This document shows, in pieces, positions 1-11,908 of a stretch of 64,000 nt of DNA. Numbering within the stretch: the first letter of the stretch is position 1; each line of letters begins with the position of its first letter. Under the pieces are notes generated by a model. It made no database searches. It worked only from the letters and a program-made list of their open reading frames with translations, and was not told the origin of the DNA. Location of the stretch: the NCBI GenBank assembly GCA_029963845.1, contig JANEYF010002643.1, forward strand, positions 1,928,001-1,992,000, read 5' to 3'. Origin of the DNA: Rhamnusium bicolor (Eukaryota; Arthropoda; Insecta; Coleoptera; Cerambycidae). The position numbers were made by a program, and so were the translations under genes.

Positions 1-225
1 GAATGGAACCCTGTGGAACCCCTTGTACAATGTCACAACTGTTACTATAAATTTCACTGTTAAGCTTAACTATTTGGGTTCTGTTTTCTAAGTAGGAAGT
101 TAAAAGGTCTAACTGCATACTTCTTATACCATATCTATATAATTTAGCTAGGAGTAATTCATGATTCACTAGATCAAAGGCACGGGAAAAATCTACAAAT
201 GATAATAAGAAATGCTTGGGAATAT
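1..225 (-). pseudogene. LINE reverse transcriptase fragment, minus strand
   Basis: Read on the minus strand this stretch encodes the central reverse transcriptase (RT) of a non-LTR retrotransposon. The motif FVDFSRAFDLVNH (first catalytic Asp region) is followed about 50 residues later by VQGVPQGSI, the conserved block ahead of the catalytic YADD box. The window edge cuts off the rest. It lies head-to-head with the plus-strand LINE fragment that follows, and both contain the AFD and PQG blocks with different residues, so they look like two separate insertions. The fragment is 5'-truncated and not a functional gene. The clade (jockey/CR1-like) is inferred only from motif style. Confidence 0.75.
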
Positions 226-1205
226 TTATGCATCTAAGCAAGGCTTCCGACCTTGTCGACCATGATATTCTGATTGGAATTCTATTATATTGAATGTATC
301 TTGTGGAGTACTTCAGGGTTTACTACTGGGGCCACTTTTATTTGTAGTTTTTGTTGATTTGTCAGTAAGTGTCAATGGTAAAAATTTAATTTTATTTGCA
401 GATGATACATCTTACTTAAATGTGACCACTGTTATAGTAAAGTTAAGGAGGACTGCTCAAAATATGTTAATTAAGCTTACATCGTGGTTTTTTAGCAACA
501 AGTTATTAGTAAATATAAACAAAACAGTATTTATACATTTTACACCCAGATTAATCAATAATAGTGAAAGTAATTTGTTAAAAATTAACAGTATATCTCT
601 AGAGCAAGTTCAAACAAGCAAATTTTTAGGAGTCTACATTGGCAGTTATTTAAGCTAGGAGTATCACGTTGATTTAGTTTGTAAACGGTTGTTATCAGTA
701 TGCTTTGCGTTATATCGGCTACATGATATTGTTAATATATCTGTTACATTGTCATATTACTATACTAAATTTTATTCTCATTTAACTTATGGTATCATTT
801 TTTGGGGTTCTTCTCATTATGTAGATAGAGTATTTAAAATGCAAAAACGAGCAGTACCCAGTTCTCAGATATATGGGAGTACTATTTTTCAACAAGCTGT
901 CGGATCACATTAAAGACATTACTTTTATAAAATCTTTCAAAAAAACTTTCAAAAAATTTCCTAGCGGAAAATTGTTTTTGTTCCATAATTGACCATTTAA
1001 ATTATGTATTTTAAACTCAGTGTCGCTAGTATATGTTAGTTTTTAAGCAATTGTTTTATTATTTTGATGTAATTGTTCGTTATACTTATTTATTGTTTGC
1101 AATTTACACCTTAAATAGTAATTTTAAATCTGTACTTTTGACTAGTCCCATATCATTAGTTGTATGATCTCATAGACAATAAAAAATATTATTATTATTA
1201 TTATC
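226..1205 (+). pseudogene. LINE RT and C-terminal fragment with (ATT)n tail
   Basis: A plus-strand decayed non-LTR retrotransposon. KASDLVDHDIL at about 240-275 is the AFD block, then a stop and a small deletion. GVLQGLLLGPLLF is followed by the catalytic box FADDT at about 400. A second frame (689-913) holds the thumb region ending YGIIFWGSS...KMQKRAV, typical of jockey/CR1-like RTs. The copy ends in AATAAAAA then (TAT)n at about 1180-1205, which resembles the (TTA)n tails of the LINEs at 55850-59101 and 11978-13265. Frameshifts and stops make it non-functional. Confidence 0.8.
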
Positions 1206-2062
1206 ATGTAAATACATCCCGCAAAAGTCAGTTTTATTACATTTTGATCCAACTAAAACTATCTATTCACTGGACTATAACTATTATATGGTGTATTACA
1301 CTGATAATGTTAGAAAGAGAGAAAGAAGGTAAACATTTTTTCCTCGCTTTTAAGGTCATGAACTCAATGAATCCCAGATCTCTCAGATAATTAGTGACTA
1401 GACTGATCGAGCAATCCAATTAAATTAATCTTTCTAATGAGGAAGGAGATTGATATACGGGTAATGCTGAATCTCACGAGTGTCCCTGTAACTACATCTT
1501 CATCCGATATAGGAGGTTATTATTATGCTTTCCTTGATGTTTGGCATTAACAAACCTATTTTCTACACCACCGCACAGTGGTTCAAAGATGATTAATTGT
1601 GGCCAAAAATAGAAAACATTAAAATTTTACTATTTTGACTGAAGAAAGATATAATTTTGGCTGAAAGTAAGTTATTCTATAATTATATCGAATATTGATG
1701 AAATTATTAACCCTTTTAGGTATACGGAAAATACACATTTTTTAAGTTATTTATTTTTTTTCAAATTTTTAATAAATATGAATTACTAAAATGAATTTTA
1801 AAATGTTGCTTAATAACATACACTGTATAATAGTTACTTACGTAACAATACTAGAAAGTGATTCTTCACTGCTGTGCCCAGCAGACACATTCCCGGTAAG
1901 TTACGTACAATATTTTTTTGCGACCATTTTTACTACTCTCAAAACACTTTTTAACCTGAAATCTTTTTGTAAACAAAATTTATAAAATTCAACTGATAGA
2001 TTTCAGATGCTGTTATCTAGAGTTGTTAATTATGTACCTACCCTATTGTTGTCAATCAAAAA

Positions 2063-2104
2063 TGACATAAGGGATTGGTAAAACTTTACCAATCCCTTAT
2101 GTCA
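2063..2104. repeat. Perfect 20-bp palindrome
   Basis: Arms tgacataagggattggtaaa (2063-2082) and its exact reverse complement (2085-2104) are separated by only two bases. It sits inside the RAG1-like element and away from its coding remnant. A perfect arm in otherwise decayed DNA suggests recent origin or a selected hairpin; which is unknown. Confidence 0.9.
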
Positions 2105-2289
2105 CATTACGGGGATAGACTAGTAAAGATGTATTTTCCACTAAAATAATTGACTAAAAACAGTTTGTAGGAGGTTGCGGAAGGAATATATAAATATATT
2201 TATAAATTTTTTATATAATACATAAAATCAATTTGATGTCAAATTTAGTGAAAAATAAACACAATATTAAGATTAGGAAACATATAAAA

Positions 2290-2590
2290 TTAAAGTTCAT
2301 CTTCTGATGCATTATCTTCATCTTCATCATCTTCATCAAAATCGCTTTCTGTCCAGTCTCCTCTTCTTGGTGGTCTTGCTTCAACTAAAAGTTCCATCTT
2401 TTCAGGATACACTGAAAATTTCTTTTTTTTTTTTGTAAACGTCAGACTTGTAATGTACGGATCAGAACTTACTAAAAGTCTATTTAGTAAGTCTTAAATC
2501 GTTTTAATTCTCAAAATTTATCTGGTAAAATTTTTCTATATAATTTGATATCCTCTGTTGCAGGATTCCTGGTCGACTTCGAGCTTGATA
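2290..2590 (-). pseudogene. RAG1-like transposase C-terminal fragment
   Basis: Minus-strand translation, with one or two frameshifts and stops, gives SSEVDQESCNR, then a decayed stretch, then DLLNRLLVSSDPYITSL, a lysine run, YPEKMELLVEA and an acidic tail DFDEDDEDEDNASEDEL before TAA. The ESCN block resembles the RAG1 region around its catalytic glutamate (E962 in mammals), and the following NRLL...SSDPY block is typical of RAG1-like transposases in invertebrate genomes. The comparison is from memory of the family, not an alignment. The N-terminal two thirds are not recognisable here. The neighbour at 59174-62124 keeps the N-terminal and middle part but lacks this block. Confidence 0.65.
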
Positions 2591-3411
2591 TGTTGATGTA
2601 GATATTTCCAAATAATTCTTAGTGTTTTCCTAAAGTACACTGTTCAACAGTGTTTTATTTAATGCAAGAAATCTCAAATTTTGCCTCCTAGATTATTTCC
2701 ATTTTGATGCAGATTTAAAGCAAATATTATCAATTTTTTCGAGAAGTGCTCTCCGTTCTGCATTATTGACTTCTTCCGGAATGCCCATAATTTCACAAAC
2801 ATTTTTTTTGACGAACAACAAGCGTTTTGCATTATAAATCTTTTTTTAGAAAATACATTTTAACAGTTTGTAATATCAGCCCCATGTACCTGCTATCTTT
2901 AGGTATTTATGTTCTAAAGAGCAAATTGTGACATAATGCTCTTAAACAACATACTTGAAGCTTTAAAATAAAGTCTCAAAAATTGTGGACAAATATGGAA
3001 TTTTTTTTATCTCAAATAAAAAATTTAATTTAAAAGACAATGTATTTCTGCAAGTAGTTATTTAAAATATTAACACAGGAAAACGGATTAACGTAATTAC
3101 AAAATATTTAAGCATATTAAAATACGTACCTTCAGATTTCTTTGGAATTATTATTCAAATACTTGCATGTCCCCAATTCCGAGAAATGCAACAAAATGGA
3201 AATGGATTATTTTATCAACTGCACAACAGAAAACAGTTAAAGATCTTCGCTGTTTAAAGGCTTATACGTGATTGAATAAATTTTTATAGGGGCAAATATT
3301 TACATATCAGAGTACTGTAATTGTCTTACTAGCATTTTCATCTAATTCGGTTTTATCCCAGGAAGTTTTTTTTTATTTTTGGCCAAAATGAATCGTTTTT
3401 GAAACACTGTG

Positions 3412-4997
3412 GACCGTTACTCAATTACCCACGGAGCTATCTCATTTATCTCGTCGTCCACTTTCTGTGAATTATCATATGACCAATTTGTTTCCACACA
3501 GTTGTATATTATTTGTGGAAAATAGGATATTTGTGTGCTATCCAAGCCAAAAAAATATGATTACGATGCACTTCTTATATTTTGTCCTGTCACCGCTTCC
3601 ACTCTCGAGAATTCGTTATCTCATCTCTTTATCTACAGGGACAATTACTGTCTTCTTCCAGTCATCAGTCCTTATCAAGTTTCTAATATATAAATCGTAC
3701 AGAAATAAAGAATGTTTCCCTCAAAACGTAACTTTTACAATGAAAACAATGTTCCTTCTGTCAACCGAGATGTTGTTTGAATTATTTACAAAATTACCAA
3801 TGCTAGCAAAACTTTACAAGCTTTTGAAGTTCAAGGTAAGAAATAAATATTCTATAAGTGTCATATTTTTATCTCGTAGCCAACACATTCATATTATAGC
3901 TTATATAATGCGATTTTTTTTAAATTTCAAAATTTCAAGCAAAGATTTTTTTTATGAAGAGTAGGCCGAACGAGTAAATTGTAGGTTTTATTTCTTCCAC
4001 GATAAGAGTACTTGATCTCTGAGAAATATTAGCTGTTTGAATTCAACAGTCAAGACACTGCAGTCAGTTAAAAATTACGAGAATCAGTAAAATACACGTA
4101 TTTTCAACACCGTGTTATTTTTCGGGGGTATTGATTGTGTGAAATTATATTCTTTGCACAAAAACTACTGTCTTTCAGCTTTGAAATGCCATCTTAAACG
4201 TGTAGATATCTTTAATAGACAAATTTTTACAGCTAAAAATATTAAAGCATAAAAATGACGTTTTTTAAATGCTTTAAATCGAGCAGGCGGGAACTGACGC
4301 ATGCACAAATTAAATGACGGTGGATTTCCTTCTTTGGAACCCTAAAGAACATTCTCACAAAGTCTGAGCAAAATCTAAAATAAGCTGGCTTTACCGATTA
4401 GACGATTTCATATGGATTGACTCTGATGCGTTATATGAAAACTTAACTTCCTTGAGGAAAACAAAGAGAATAAAAAATATAGATCAGTTTGATCGAACGT
4501 TTTTGACTAGCGTCGTTGTTACATGTTTCATGGTTTCCTGTTTCTGCATATTAGCTGTCAAATTTGAGTTTGTTTTTGAGTTTGATTGTTACCGTTTCCA
4601 ATATTTTATTGATTTTTGTATATGAAAAACATCTTTCCAGAACCAACGATAGTTAATCTTCAAAATAAAAGATGTGTTTCAATGTGTAATAATAATTATT
4701 CTTAAAAATACATAAAAAAATTCTTTTTCTAGAACACCATCAGACAGGTTTTTTTATTTTTAATAATGGTAATTAATTTAAAAGTAATTATTAATATCTA
4801 CAAGGAATCTACATTTTGCCAAATTATATAAAATCATAAAATTAGTTCGAATTTAAAGACTGACGAAATCGTTAAATTATTCTTACTTCTGGCGGACAAA
4901 TTGTAGGTTATGTTTTTACTTTTTACCTGTCAACGGGTAAAGTTTGACTACGTAGTGCTGATTTGATTTATATGAATTATAACGATGACGTAACGGC
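3412..4997. other. No identified gene; one unassigned ORF
   Basis: The longest open frame is 3479-3961 (+), rich in Phe, Leu, Ile and Met with hydrophobic stretches, and a possible splice donor AAG|GTAAGA near 3835. I recognise no family. Codon content looks like AT-rich background, so it may be chance. The rest shows no transposase or retroelement motifs. Confidence 0.35.
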
Positions 4998-5007
4998 ATT
5001 CTTTCAT

Positions 5008-5709
5008 GCAAATTTCGATGTTTGTATAGGGTATAACTCGGTAACTGTAAGAGATACAAAAAAATAGAAAACACATTCTCGATCTCTTATTTTGAGACAA
5101 ATTCACTGGCAAAAACAAAAATTTGTTATCGTCTTTTGTTTTCAAGTTATAAACAAAAGTTCGATTTTTCGACTTTTAAACACGTCAATATCTTGGTTGT
5201 TTGTAAAGTTATGAAAAAAAAACTTTTACATTCATGAGGCACTTTTTTCTGTATAATACAGTGGCGTCGAGAAAATTTAAAAAAGGTTCAATTTCGAGTT
5301 ATGACATACAGTTGTATTTTTTTTAAATGGGAATCATAGTTGGCTATGATTTTGTTAAAAAGGAAATTTTTTTCTCTTTCAAACTATATCATATATGGGG
5401 TTGCTTTTGATGTGTAAGTATTTAATAGCGAAAATAATCTTTTAGTAGATTACTTTTGCGTTTTTTTATATTTATTCCAAGTAGGCGTGTGTCATCTATG
5501 ACAGTATTTATCCATTTGTCAGTAAATTGCATATTAACAATTTTGTTTGGGTTATAATGACACCCCATTTAATCGTAAAAGTGAAGATATCGTACGAAAA
5601 TTACGAGAATAATAATATGCTAGACTGCTTTATTCAAAGTAATAACAAATGTGCTATTGCATCCGAAATATATTTTAATCGCTATCCAGAAAGAAGGCAA
5701 CCTAATAAA
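5008..5709 (+). repeat. Left inverted arm of the DD41D element
   Basis: It pairs with 6613-7287. Matching landmarks include GTATAGGGTATAACTCGG, GTGGCGTCGAGAAAATTT, CCCCATTTAATCGTAAAAGT and the coding segment CCAGAAAGAAGGCAACC. Divergence is visible but low along the full arm. Confidence 0.8.
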
Positions 5710-6630
5710 GCTGTTTAAGGGGTTAAAAGAAAATCTAATTAACTGTTAATTTTTCAACAAGCCGGGACCACAAAATTACAACATTGAAAATGCTGAATAA
5801 ACTTCTTTAACTGTAATTCAAATGACGGTTGCAAATCCTTCAATTTCAAGTCGTCAAATTGCAGCTGACTTTGGGATTTCAAGACGTCGGGTTTTGGGTA
5901 TTTTGAAAACACTAATTCAGGATCACCTGCAACCAACTGATCTTCAGCGACGACTGGAGTTTTGCATATGGTATCGTCAAAAAAGTTAACAAGATCCATT
6001 CTTCTCTAATGATGTTGTTTGGACAGATGAAGCCTACATTAGCAGTGCAGGAATTTTCAACAGGCATAACCAGCACTATTGGTCTGATGGGAACCCTCAC
6101 CGTACCGTTGACGTGCGCTCTCAAGGACGCTTTGGTTTTAGTGTTTGGTGTGCTCTACGTGGCAATCGTGTTTTAACATGTCACATATAACAAGAAAATC
6201 TTAATGCCCAGCGGTACTAGGAAATCTTAAACTAGAAAATTATTGAGGAATGTATGGACAATCTACCCCTAATTGAAGCAAGAAATCAGTTCTTACTATA
6301 GGATGGTGCATCACCTCATAATATCAGGACCATTTCAGAATTATTAAATACCGACTTTGGAAATAACTGGATGGGAAGTAACTAACCAGTGAGATGACCA
6401 TCATGATCACCTGACCTAACGCCACTGGATTTTTTCTTTTGAGGCCACATTAAAGATAAATTATACAAGAAAATCAGTACCGACATAAATGAACTTAGAC
6501 AAAATATATAGACTGTGAATTTTATGAATTGTGTGAATTCCATTTCAAATCTTCATATTTATAATGCAGTTCAGAGTGTTATGAAGTGGTGTAATTTATG
6601 TATCGAACATATTTTTATTGGGTTGTCTTC
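5617..6630 (+). pseudogene. DD41D mariner-like transposase pseudogene
   Basis: The frame opens MLDCFIQSNNKC with FNRYPERRQPN, the N-terminal helix-turn-helix start common in this insect group. The catalytic core follows: WTDEAYISSAG (first Asp), NQHYWSDGNPH, then DGASPHN (second Asp) and SPDLTPLDFFF (third Asp). Counting from the second to the third Asp gives 41 residues, hence DD41D. In-frame stops interrupt the region near the third Asp and elsewhere. The product would cut and rejoin the element ends in the nucleus; this copy cannot. The last codons run into the right inverted arm. Confidence 0.8.
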
Positions 6631-7287
6631 TTTCTGGATATCGATTGAAATATATTTCGAATGCAATATCATAATTATTGTAATTACTTTGAATAAAGCA
6701 TTCTAGCATATCATATTTTTCGTAATTTTCGTAAGACGTTTTTACTTTTACGATTAAATGGGGTATAATTATGACAGAAACAAAATTATTAATATGAAAT
6801 TTACTGACAAACGGATAAATACTGTCATAGATGACACACGCCTACTTGAAATAAATATAAAAAAAACCCAAAAGTAATCTACTAAAAAAATTATTTTCGC
6901 TATTAAATACTTACACATCAAAAGCGACCCCACATATGATATATAGTTTGAAAGAGAAAAAAATCCTTTTTAACTAAATCATAGCCAACTATGTTCCCAT
7001 TTTAAAAAATAAACCTTTATGCCATAACTCGAAATTGCACTTTTTTTTTAATTTTCTCGACGCCACTGTCTTATTCAGAAAAAAGTGCCTAACGAATGTA
7101 AAAGTTGTTTTTTCATAACTTTACAAACAATCAAGATATTGTGTCTAAAAGTCGAAAAATCGAACAAACAAAAGATGATCTGTTTTTGTCAGTGAATTTG
7201 TCTCAAAAAAAGAGATCGAGAATGTGTCTTCAATTTTTTGTATCTCTTACAGTTACCGAGTTACCCTATACAAACAGCGAAATTTGC
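6613..7287 (-). repeat. Right inverted arm of the DD41D element
   Basis: Reverse complement of 5008-5709 with scattered differences. It contains an antisense copy of the first ~35 transposase codons (MLECFIQSN on the minus strand near 6690-6710). The outer end reads CACCCTGTA, the common TIR end of this group. Confidence 0.8.
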
Positions 7288-7295
7288 TCACCCTG

Positions 7296-7859
7296 TACAT
7301 TATCACTGTCAGTGGGGTGGTTCTTCTCCCATGAACTCTCGTAATATCAGAATGTTGTAAAAACTGACAGACAATAGCAGCTTTTTTGTAAATTCGCGAC
7401 TTTTAAAACTTCACAACTTTTATTCAAATATTTAAATTACAATACCATTTTCTTAACTCTTTTAGGGCAGAAATATTACTAAAATTTTAACCCTGTATGT
7501 GCAAAAGTTTGAACGAATATATCCTTAAAATTGATGTCAGACATGTTGTAATTATAGTTCAAAATGTTAGTAAAAGTTGCAAATCAGAAAAATTCAGTAG
7601 TACAAATACTAAACCACTATGTATTAGAAAATAGAATAAAAAAATACGTGGTATAGTTGCAGCACCACCGCGCACAAAATCTAAAACTTTCAGTGGTACA
7701 CTTTCTGTACCAAACTTCCTGAAAGAGTTTTAATTAACTCCATTTTTCATATTTCATTTTCAACACTTAAAAACACAATTTTTAGATTAAATAAGGTAAA
7801 AATGAAACACAAAAAAAGTCATTAAATAATTCCAACCAACTTCCTAAAATATTCATACT
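7296..7859. other. Intergenic, nothing identified
   Basis: AT-rich sequence after the mariner right end and before the copia-like remnant. No coding motif, TIR or tandem array seen. It could include decayed copia 3' sequence or LTR, but no matching LTR pair was found. Confidence 0.5.
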
Positions 7860-9660
7860 TGGTCTTCTATCACGACTTTTTGAATAAATCTGCTATATTT
7901 TCAGTTGTGGAGATATATTCAACAAGGATAATTGTTTGAGCTATTAGATCGTTAATAAAGTGATACCGAATGTTGATGTCCTTGCTACATTTGCTATTTT
8001 CATACTCTGTTAAATTTATAGCACTTTTGTTGTCAACGATTTGGTTTTGTTTTTATCTCTTTACCTTTATTAGAATCATTTGTAACTCCTCTCAAAGATA
8101 TCAACTCTGAAGAAGTAGTTGCAGCAGCTATATTCTGCTCAGTAGTAGAAAGAGCAACAGATTGCTGTTGATGAAAAAGCATTTCCACAATAATATATTA
8201 CTTATCCACTAATGCTCTTTCGGTCAATTCTATTACTTGTCCAGTTAGCATCGGGTTACGTATCTAAATTGTTTGATCCATTATCTCCTTCATAATTAAA
8301 AGTATGTTTCTTTTAGGTATCTAATTACTCTTTTAACTGCTTTCCACATTTGACTATTTGGTTTATTCACAAACTGGCTTAAATATGAAATCGCAGATGT
8401 TATATCAGGTCTGCTTATAGTTAAAATGTACATTGTATTTCCTATAAGTTAACGATATGGAAATTTATAATTTCTTGAGAAGTTACATCTACTTGAGAAT
8501 TAATTTCCCTAAGTGTTTTTGCTCCTTTTTCGATCATTTTATTTTCTGAAATTTTGACGTAGTTTTCATTTTATTTTACTTTTATTTCAAGAAAATTTCT
8601 TATTTTTTCCAAATCTTTTGTATTAATTCTAACTACTTCTATATTTTCTTCTTCACCGATTAACAAAATATCATCTACATACGATAACATTAAAACTTAT
8701 TAAAATATAAACAAAAATGGTTTCTCTTAGCAAAATGATCAAACCATTCATATTTCGACATTTTAGTGAATTATAGTCCATACAGTGCTCGAATTAGTTT
8801 AAATATCTTACTTCTTCCAGTCTTTAGTCCTTCCGATTGTTTAATATACATTTCATGTTTCAATAATCCATTTAAAAAAGCAGTTGGTAAGTATGTCTAA
8901 CTGACAAAGGTCACCATTTGATACCATATATCTATTGTTATTCAGAAAGAAATTAATAACGTATAAATCACCATTCATTCTACTTTTAAAACATGTTGCT
9001 TCACTTAAAATCTTGACATCTAGTGTAGTGTTCACTCCTACATGAGTCACAATGACATACTTTAAGTGTGCCCTTCTTTTTTGCTGTTATTGATTTACCA
9101 TTTGCTATACAGATAATGATATGACAGATTCCAACCCGTTAGTAACAAGGTGTTCTGTTACCCCTGAGTTAATAATAAAAGTAACTGATTCATGATTTTG
9201 TTTACCTAACATTTCTACTCGTTCTCCAAAAGCTATGAAAAAAATCTCCTCTTTCTTATATCATCTATTGTACTATTTGCATTTTGTTAATCACTTTGAT
9301 TTCTTCCATACTTATATGTTTGCCTCGAATTTCTCGTGTTTATTATTCAAAATCGTCCACAATTTCCTGACTGACTACGATTATTAAAATTAAATTAAAT
9401 TTTGGGGCCTTTATTTCTCTTATATCATTTTTGTCCACAACCATAGCACTGAAAATAGAAATTATTTGCCTTAAAAAAAATTCATTGATTTTACTTGTCA
9501 CTGGTGTATAATTTTTAAACTTTAATTCCGTATCCAATAATCTTGTTTTTACACAGTCTAATAATAACCTAAACGTTAAACATCCAAAAGACCATCTATC
9601 TAAGTCTTTCAACCATATAACCTAAATATTTTACATATAATAATTTAATTTTCAAATTTG
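7860..9660 (-). pseudogene. Ty1/copia-like retrotransposon pol/gag remnant
   Basis: Minus-strand pieces follow copia order. The gag end is DLDRWSFGCLTFRLLL with the zinc knuckle CYGCGQK near 9430. The protease-like segment FIINSGVTEHLVTN has Asn where the catalytic Asp of DSG belongs. RT pieces are FLNGLLKHEMYIKQSEGL and ALYGL near 8800-8870, then the catalytic box LSYVDDILLIGEE near 8670. The RNase H segment VALSTTE...AAA...SELI lies near 8100-8160, and ENIADLFKKS near 7870-7900. The integrase is largely missing. Many frameshifts and stops are present and no LTR pair was recognised, so this is a dead internal fragment. Confidence 0.8.
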
Positions 9661-11560
9661 TTTTTTAGGTGTGTGAAATTTTTTAGATAGGTAGGTTAAA
9701 ACATTTTTTTTTTTTTGAAACCAACTTCTGATTCATTTTGGTTTATTTGAAAAATTTGTAAAGCAGTGGCTTAATATCAAAAAAGTAAGATGAGACATTA
9801 TAAGTTGCCACAAATAACTAATTATAAATAATATAACTTTACTTATTTGATTTTGATTAGGCATAGTCCATTGAGAAAATATTTTAATATTATTAATTTA
9901 GGACTCTAAATCCACAAAAAACGCACTTGAATATTCCTATTATTAAAAATCTATGATTTAATAACTCTCTTTATAAAAAATAAATAAATTACAAAAACAG
10001 ACATTTTGAAATTTACAAGAATATATTTCAATCTAAGAAAAAACTATTATAAGATATGGGAAGTTATTAAATTTTTTTTAACAAAACACTCAGTAGTGCA
10101 TGTTACCTACTACCTATTACACAAAAAATGACAATAGATATTGAAATGTCAAAAAATGTTCGGCAGTTCAATCAATTTAAATGTAACAAATAAAATGGTT
10201 CGGATGTTTACGATTCTCTCGGGCACAGACAATAAGGTTGTTACAGGAGTACAATACAACAAGTACAGTGTGTAGCAGTAAGTGGGCAATATTAACGTCC
10301 AGTAGAGCCGATGATTGTCAGTGGCAGCATCTGTGAAGGGGCGGGGGTCATATTAGTGAGTAAAGAAGAAATTCGTATCCGCCATGGACTTCGAGACGCT
10401 GGCAGCAGGTAAATAACCACCCCTAATACGTGATTAAACCCGCACGTGGTGTGAGGATCTTAAGGAAAGTGATTTAAATTTAACACAAAGTGGCGATGTT
10501 GATATTTGAATGTGACCAGTGATAATTCGTAGCTTGTTAAATTACGTGTACTAAGTGAATGATTGTTCTCCATATACTCACAATAGTCTACGTTTAAAAA
10601 TCTAGGTTTAAATAATATGGATTTATTAGAAATTGTATATACCTCAGCTAAGTAGCGCATGCATAAAACACAAGCTTAATTTTGTTTGTGCCGGCTATAT
10701 AAAAGACGTAATTTGAACCTAAATAACAAATAACAAGTCAAATATATCCTAATTGAGATAAATACGTGGATATAATATTAAGCGTATAACGTGCTTTTGA
10801 TTCCTTTAATACAGTTTGAAATACCTTTATAAATATAAGTTATTATTTTCATCCCAAGCAGCAGTAATGTGTAACCCAAAATAGAAAACAGGATATTTTG
10901 CTCTTAAATTATTTGTATTAAAATTTTTGAATAAAGGAATTTAGGAAGAACGAACTTTCCCTTGTTTTCTACTTTGGAATATACAGTTACAGGAAACTTG
11001 TATAAATAATGCATTTTATATAATGCCTGATATGTAATTTCACAAATTGTTTAAATGTACCAACTACATAACTTATTTTTTTATGTCAAGGAAGGAAGAT
11101 GCTGCTTTTGTACTACGAGAATGAGGGCCGTAAAAGTAGCATATTCTTTCTTTGATTTCTTTTATAAAAAAAATAACTTATAGTCAGCATATTTAGACAA
11201 TTTATGAAATACATAAAGTGCCCAGTCATTGTACTAAATGCCTGAATTATACAAGTTGCCTGTAGCACATCATTTCCCAAAAATTATGCATGTAGACAAA
11301 AATTCAAATACCGATAAAGAATGTTCTTCTTTATAGACTGGCGTTTTTTCATAATTTTTCATTTTAAAATGAACTTATTTTCGTAAACGTAACCTTATGC
11401 TCATTGAGTTATTTTTCGAGGCATAAAAAAATAAATTTTTCGTAAAATGTTGAATTTTTCACAAAAAGGAGTTCCGAAATTCAAATATCGTGGTTAATGC
11501 ATTAGAAAGAGTTTTGCGATATCTATAAAGACAACTGACTGAACACGAAGGCACATTTTT
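9661..11560. other. Largely unassigned; possible first exon near 10384
   Basis: No transposon motif found. The interval 10240-10410 is less AT-rich than its surroundings. It contains CCGCCATGG at 10381-10387 (good Kozak context), eight codons MDFETLAA, then CAG|GTAAAT at about 10406-10414, a plausible splice donor. If real, this is the 5' exon of a gene whose other exons I cannot see. Everything else looks like intergenic AT-rich DNA. Confidence 0.3.
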
Positions 11561-11563
11561 GTA

Positions 11564-11908
11564 CAGGGTGAGTCACTGACATGTCCCACACTTGTTTTTT
11601 CTGTTATAGTTACAGAAAAATGTTTTTAATGAAAGTTGCATTAGCTGTGTCATAGATTACAAAAAATGTGGAACCAAAAAAATGTGGGTGACATGTTCAG
11701 AATGTAGGTAAAAATTGAAAACTAAAAAAAGTCCCACCCTTAAAAGGCTTCTCCAAAAAGGTGCAGTTTTTCGAATTTTTTAGCAAAACGGTGTCTTATA
11801 CGAAATGATTTTCATAGATCTAATAGATTTTGAGTTATGGACTGCTAAAATTGGGGGATGTATCAGCTCACAACTTTATAATTCGCGCTAGATTTTCTCG
11901 AAGCGATT
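11564..11908 (+). repeat. Orphan mariner-type terminal region
   Basis: Begins TA-CAGGGTGAGTCACTGACATG, the style of end seen on the DD41D elements here, and continues as non-coding DNA for about 340 bp before the R2/R4-like 3' tail. No partner end was found in the window, so it is probably a truncated arm. Confidence 0.45.

Larger units (their letters stand above)
1574..3411 (-). mobile_element. RAG1/Transib-like DNA transposon, decayed copy
   Basis: The element starts CACAGTG and ends CACTGTG. The terminal inverted repeats match over roughly 38 bp: CACAGTGGTTCAAAGATGAT on the left, CACAGTGTTTCAAAAACGAT on the right read inward, and both reach GGCCAAAAAT. Flanking 5-mers are CACCG (1569-1573) and GACCG (3412-3416), fitting a 5-bp target duplication with one mismatch. 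The minus strand carries the C-terminal end of a RAG1-like transposase. The termini equal the V(D)J RSS heptamer and resemble Transib ends (CACWATG). The 59174-62124 element has the same termini and the same protein family, but a different subterminal sequence. Confidence 0.75.
4998..7295 (+). mobile_element. DD41D mariner-like transposon with very long TIRs
   Basis: A Tc1/mariner-type element with inverted arms at about 5008-5709 and 6613-7287. The right end reads GCAAATTT...then ACAGGGTGAGC when read inward, followed by TA; the matching left end is eroded. Each arm is near 690 bp and holds a copy of the start of the transposase gene, so the transposase N-terminus exists twice in opposite orientations. 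The single transposase frame between and into the arms is broken by several stops. Related copies lie at 25429-28043, 33853-37867, 43735-44950 and 13262-16621. Confidence 0.8.

Noticed and set aside
3467..3964. 165-codon frame as a chemoreceptor exon
   Set aside because: Hydrophobic stretches fit many things; no receptor motif, the stated first codon is GTG, and composition matches background. Kept only as an unassigned ORF.
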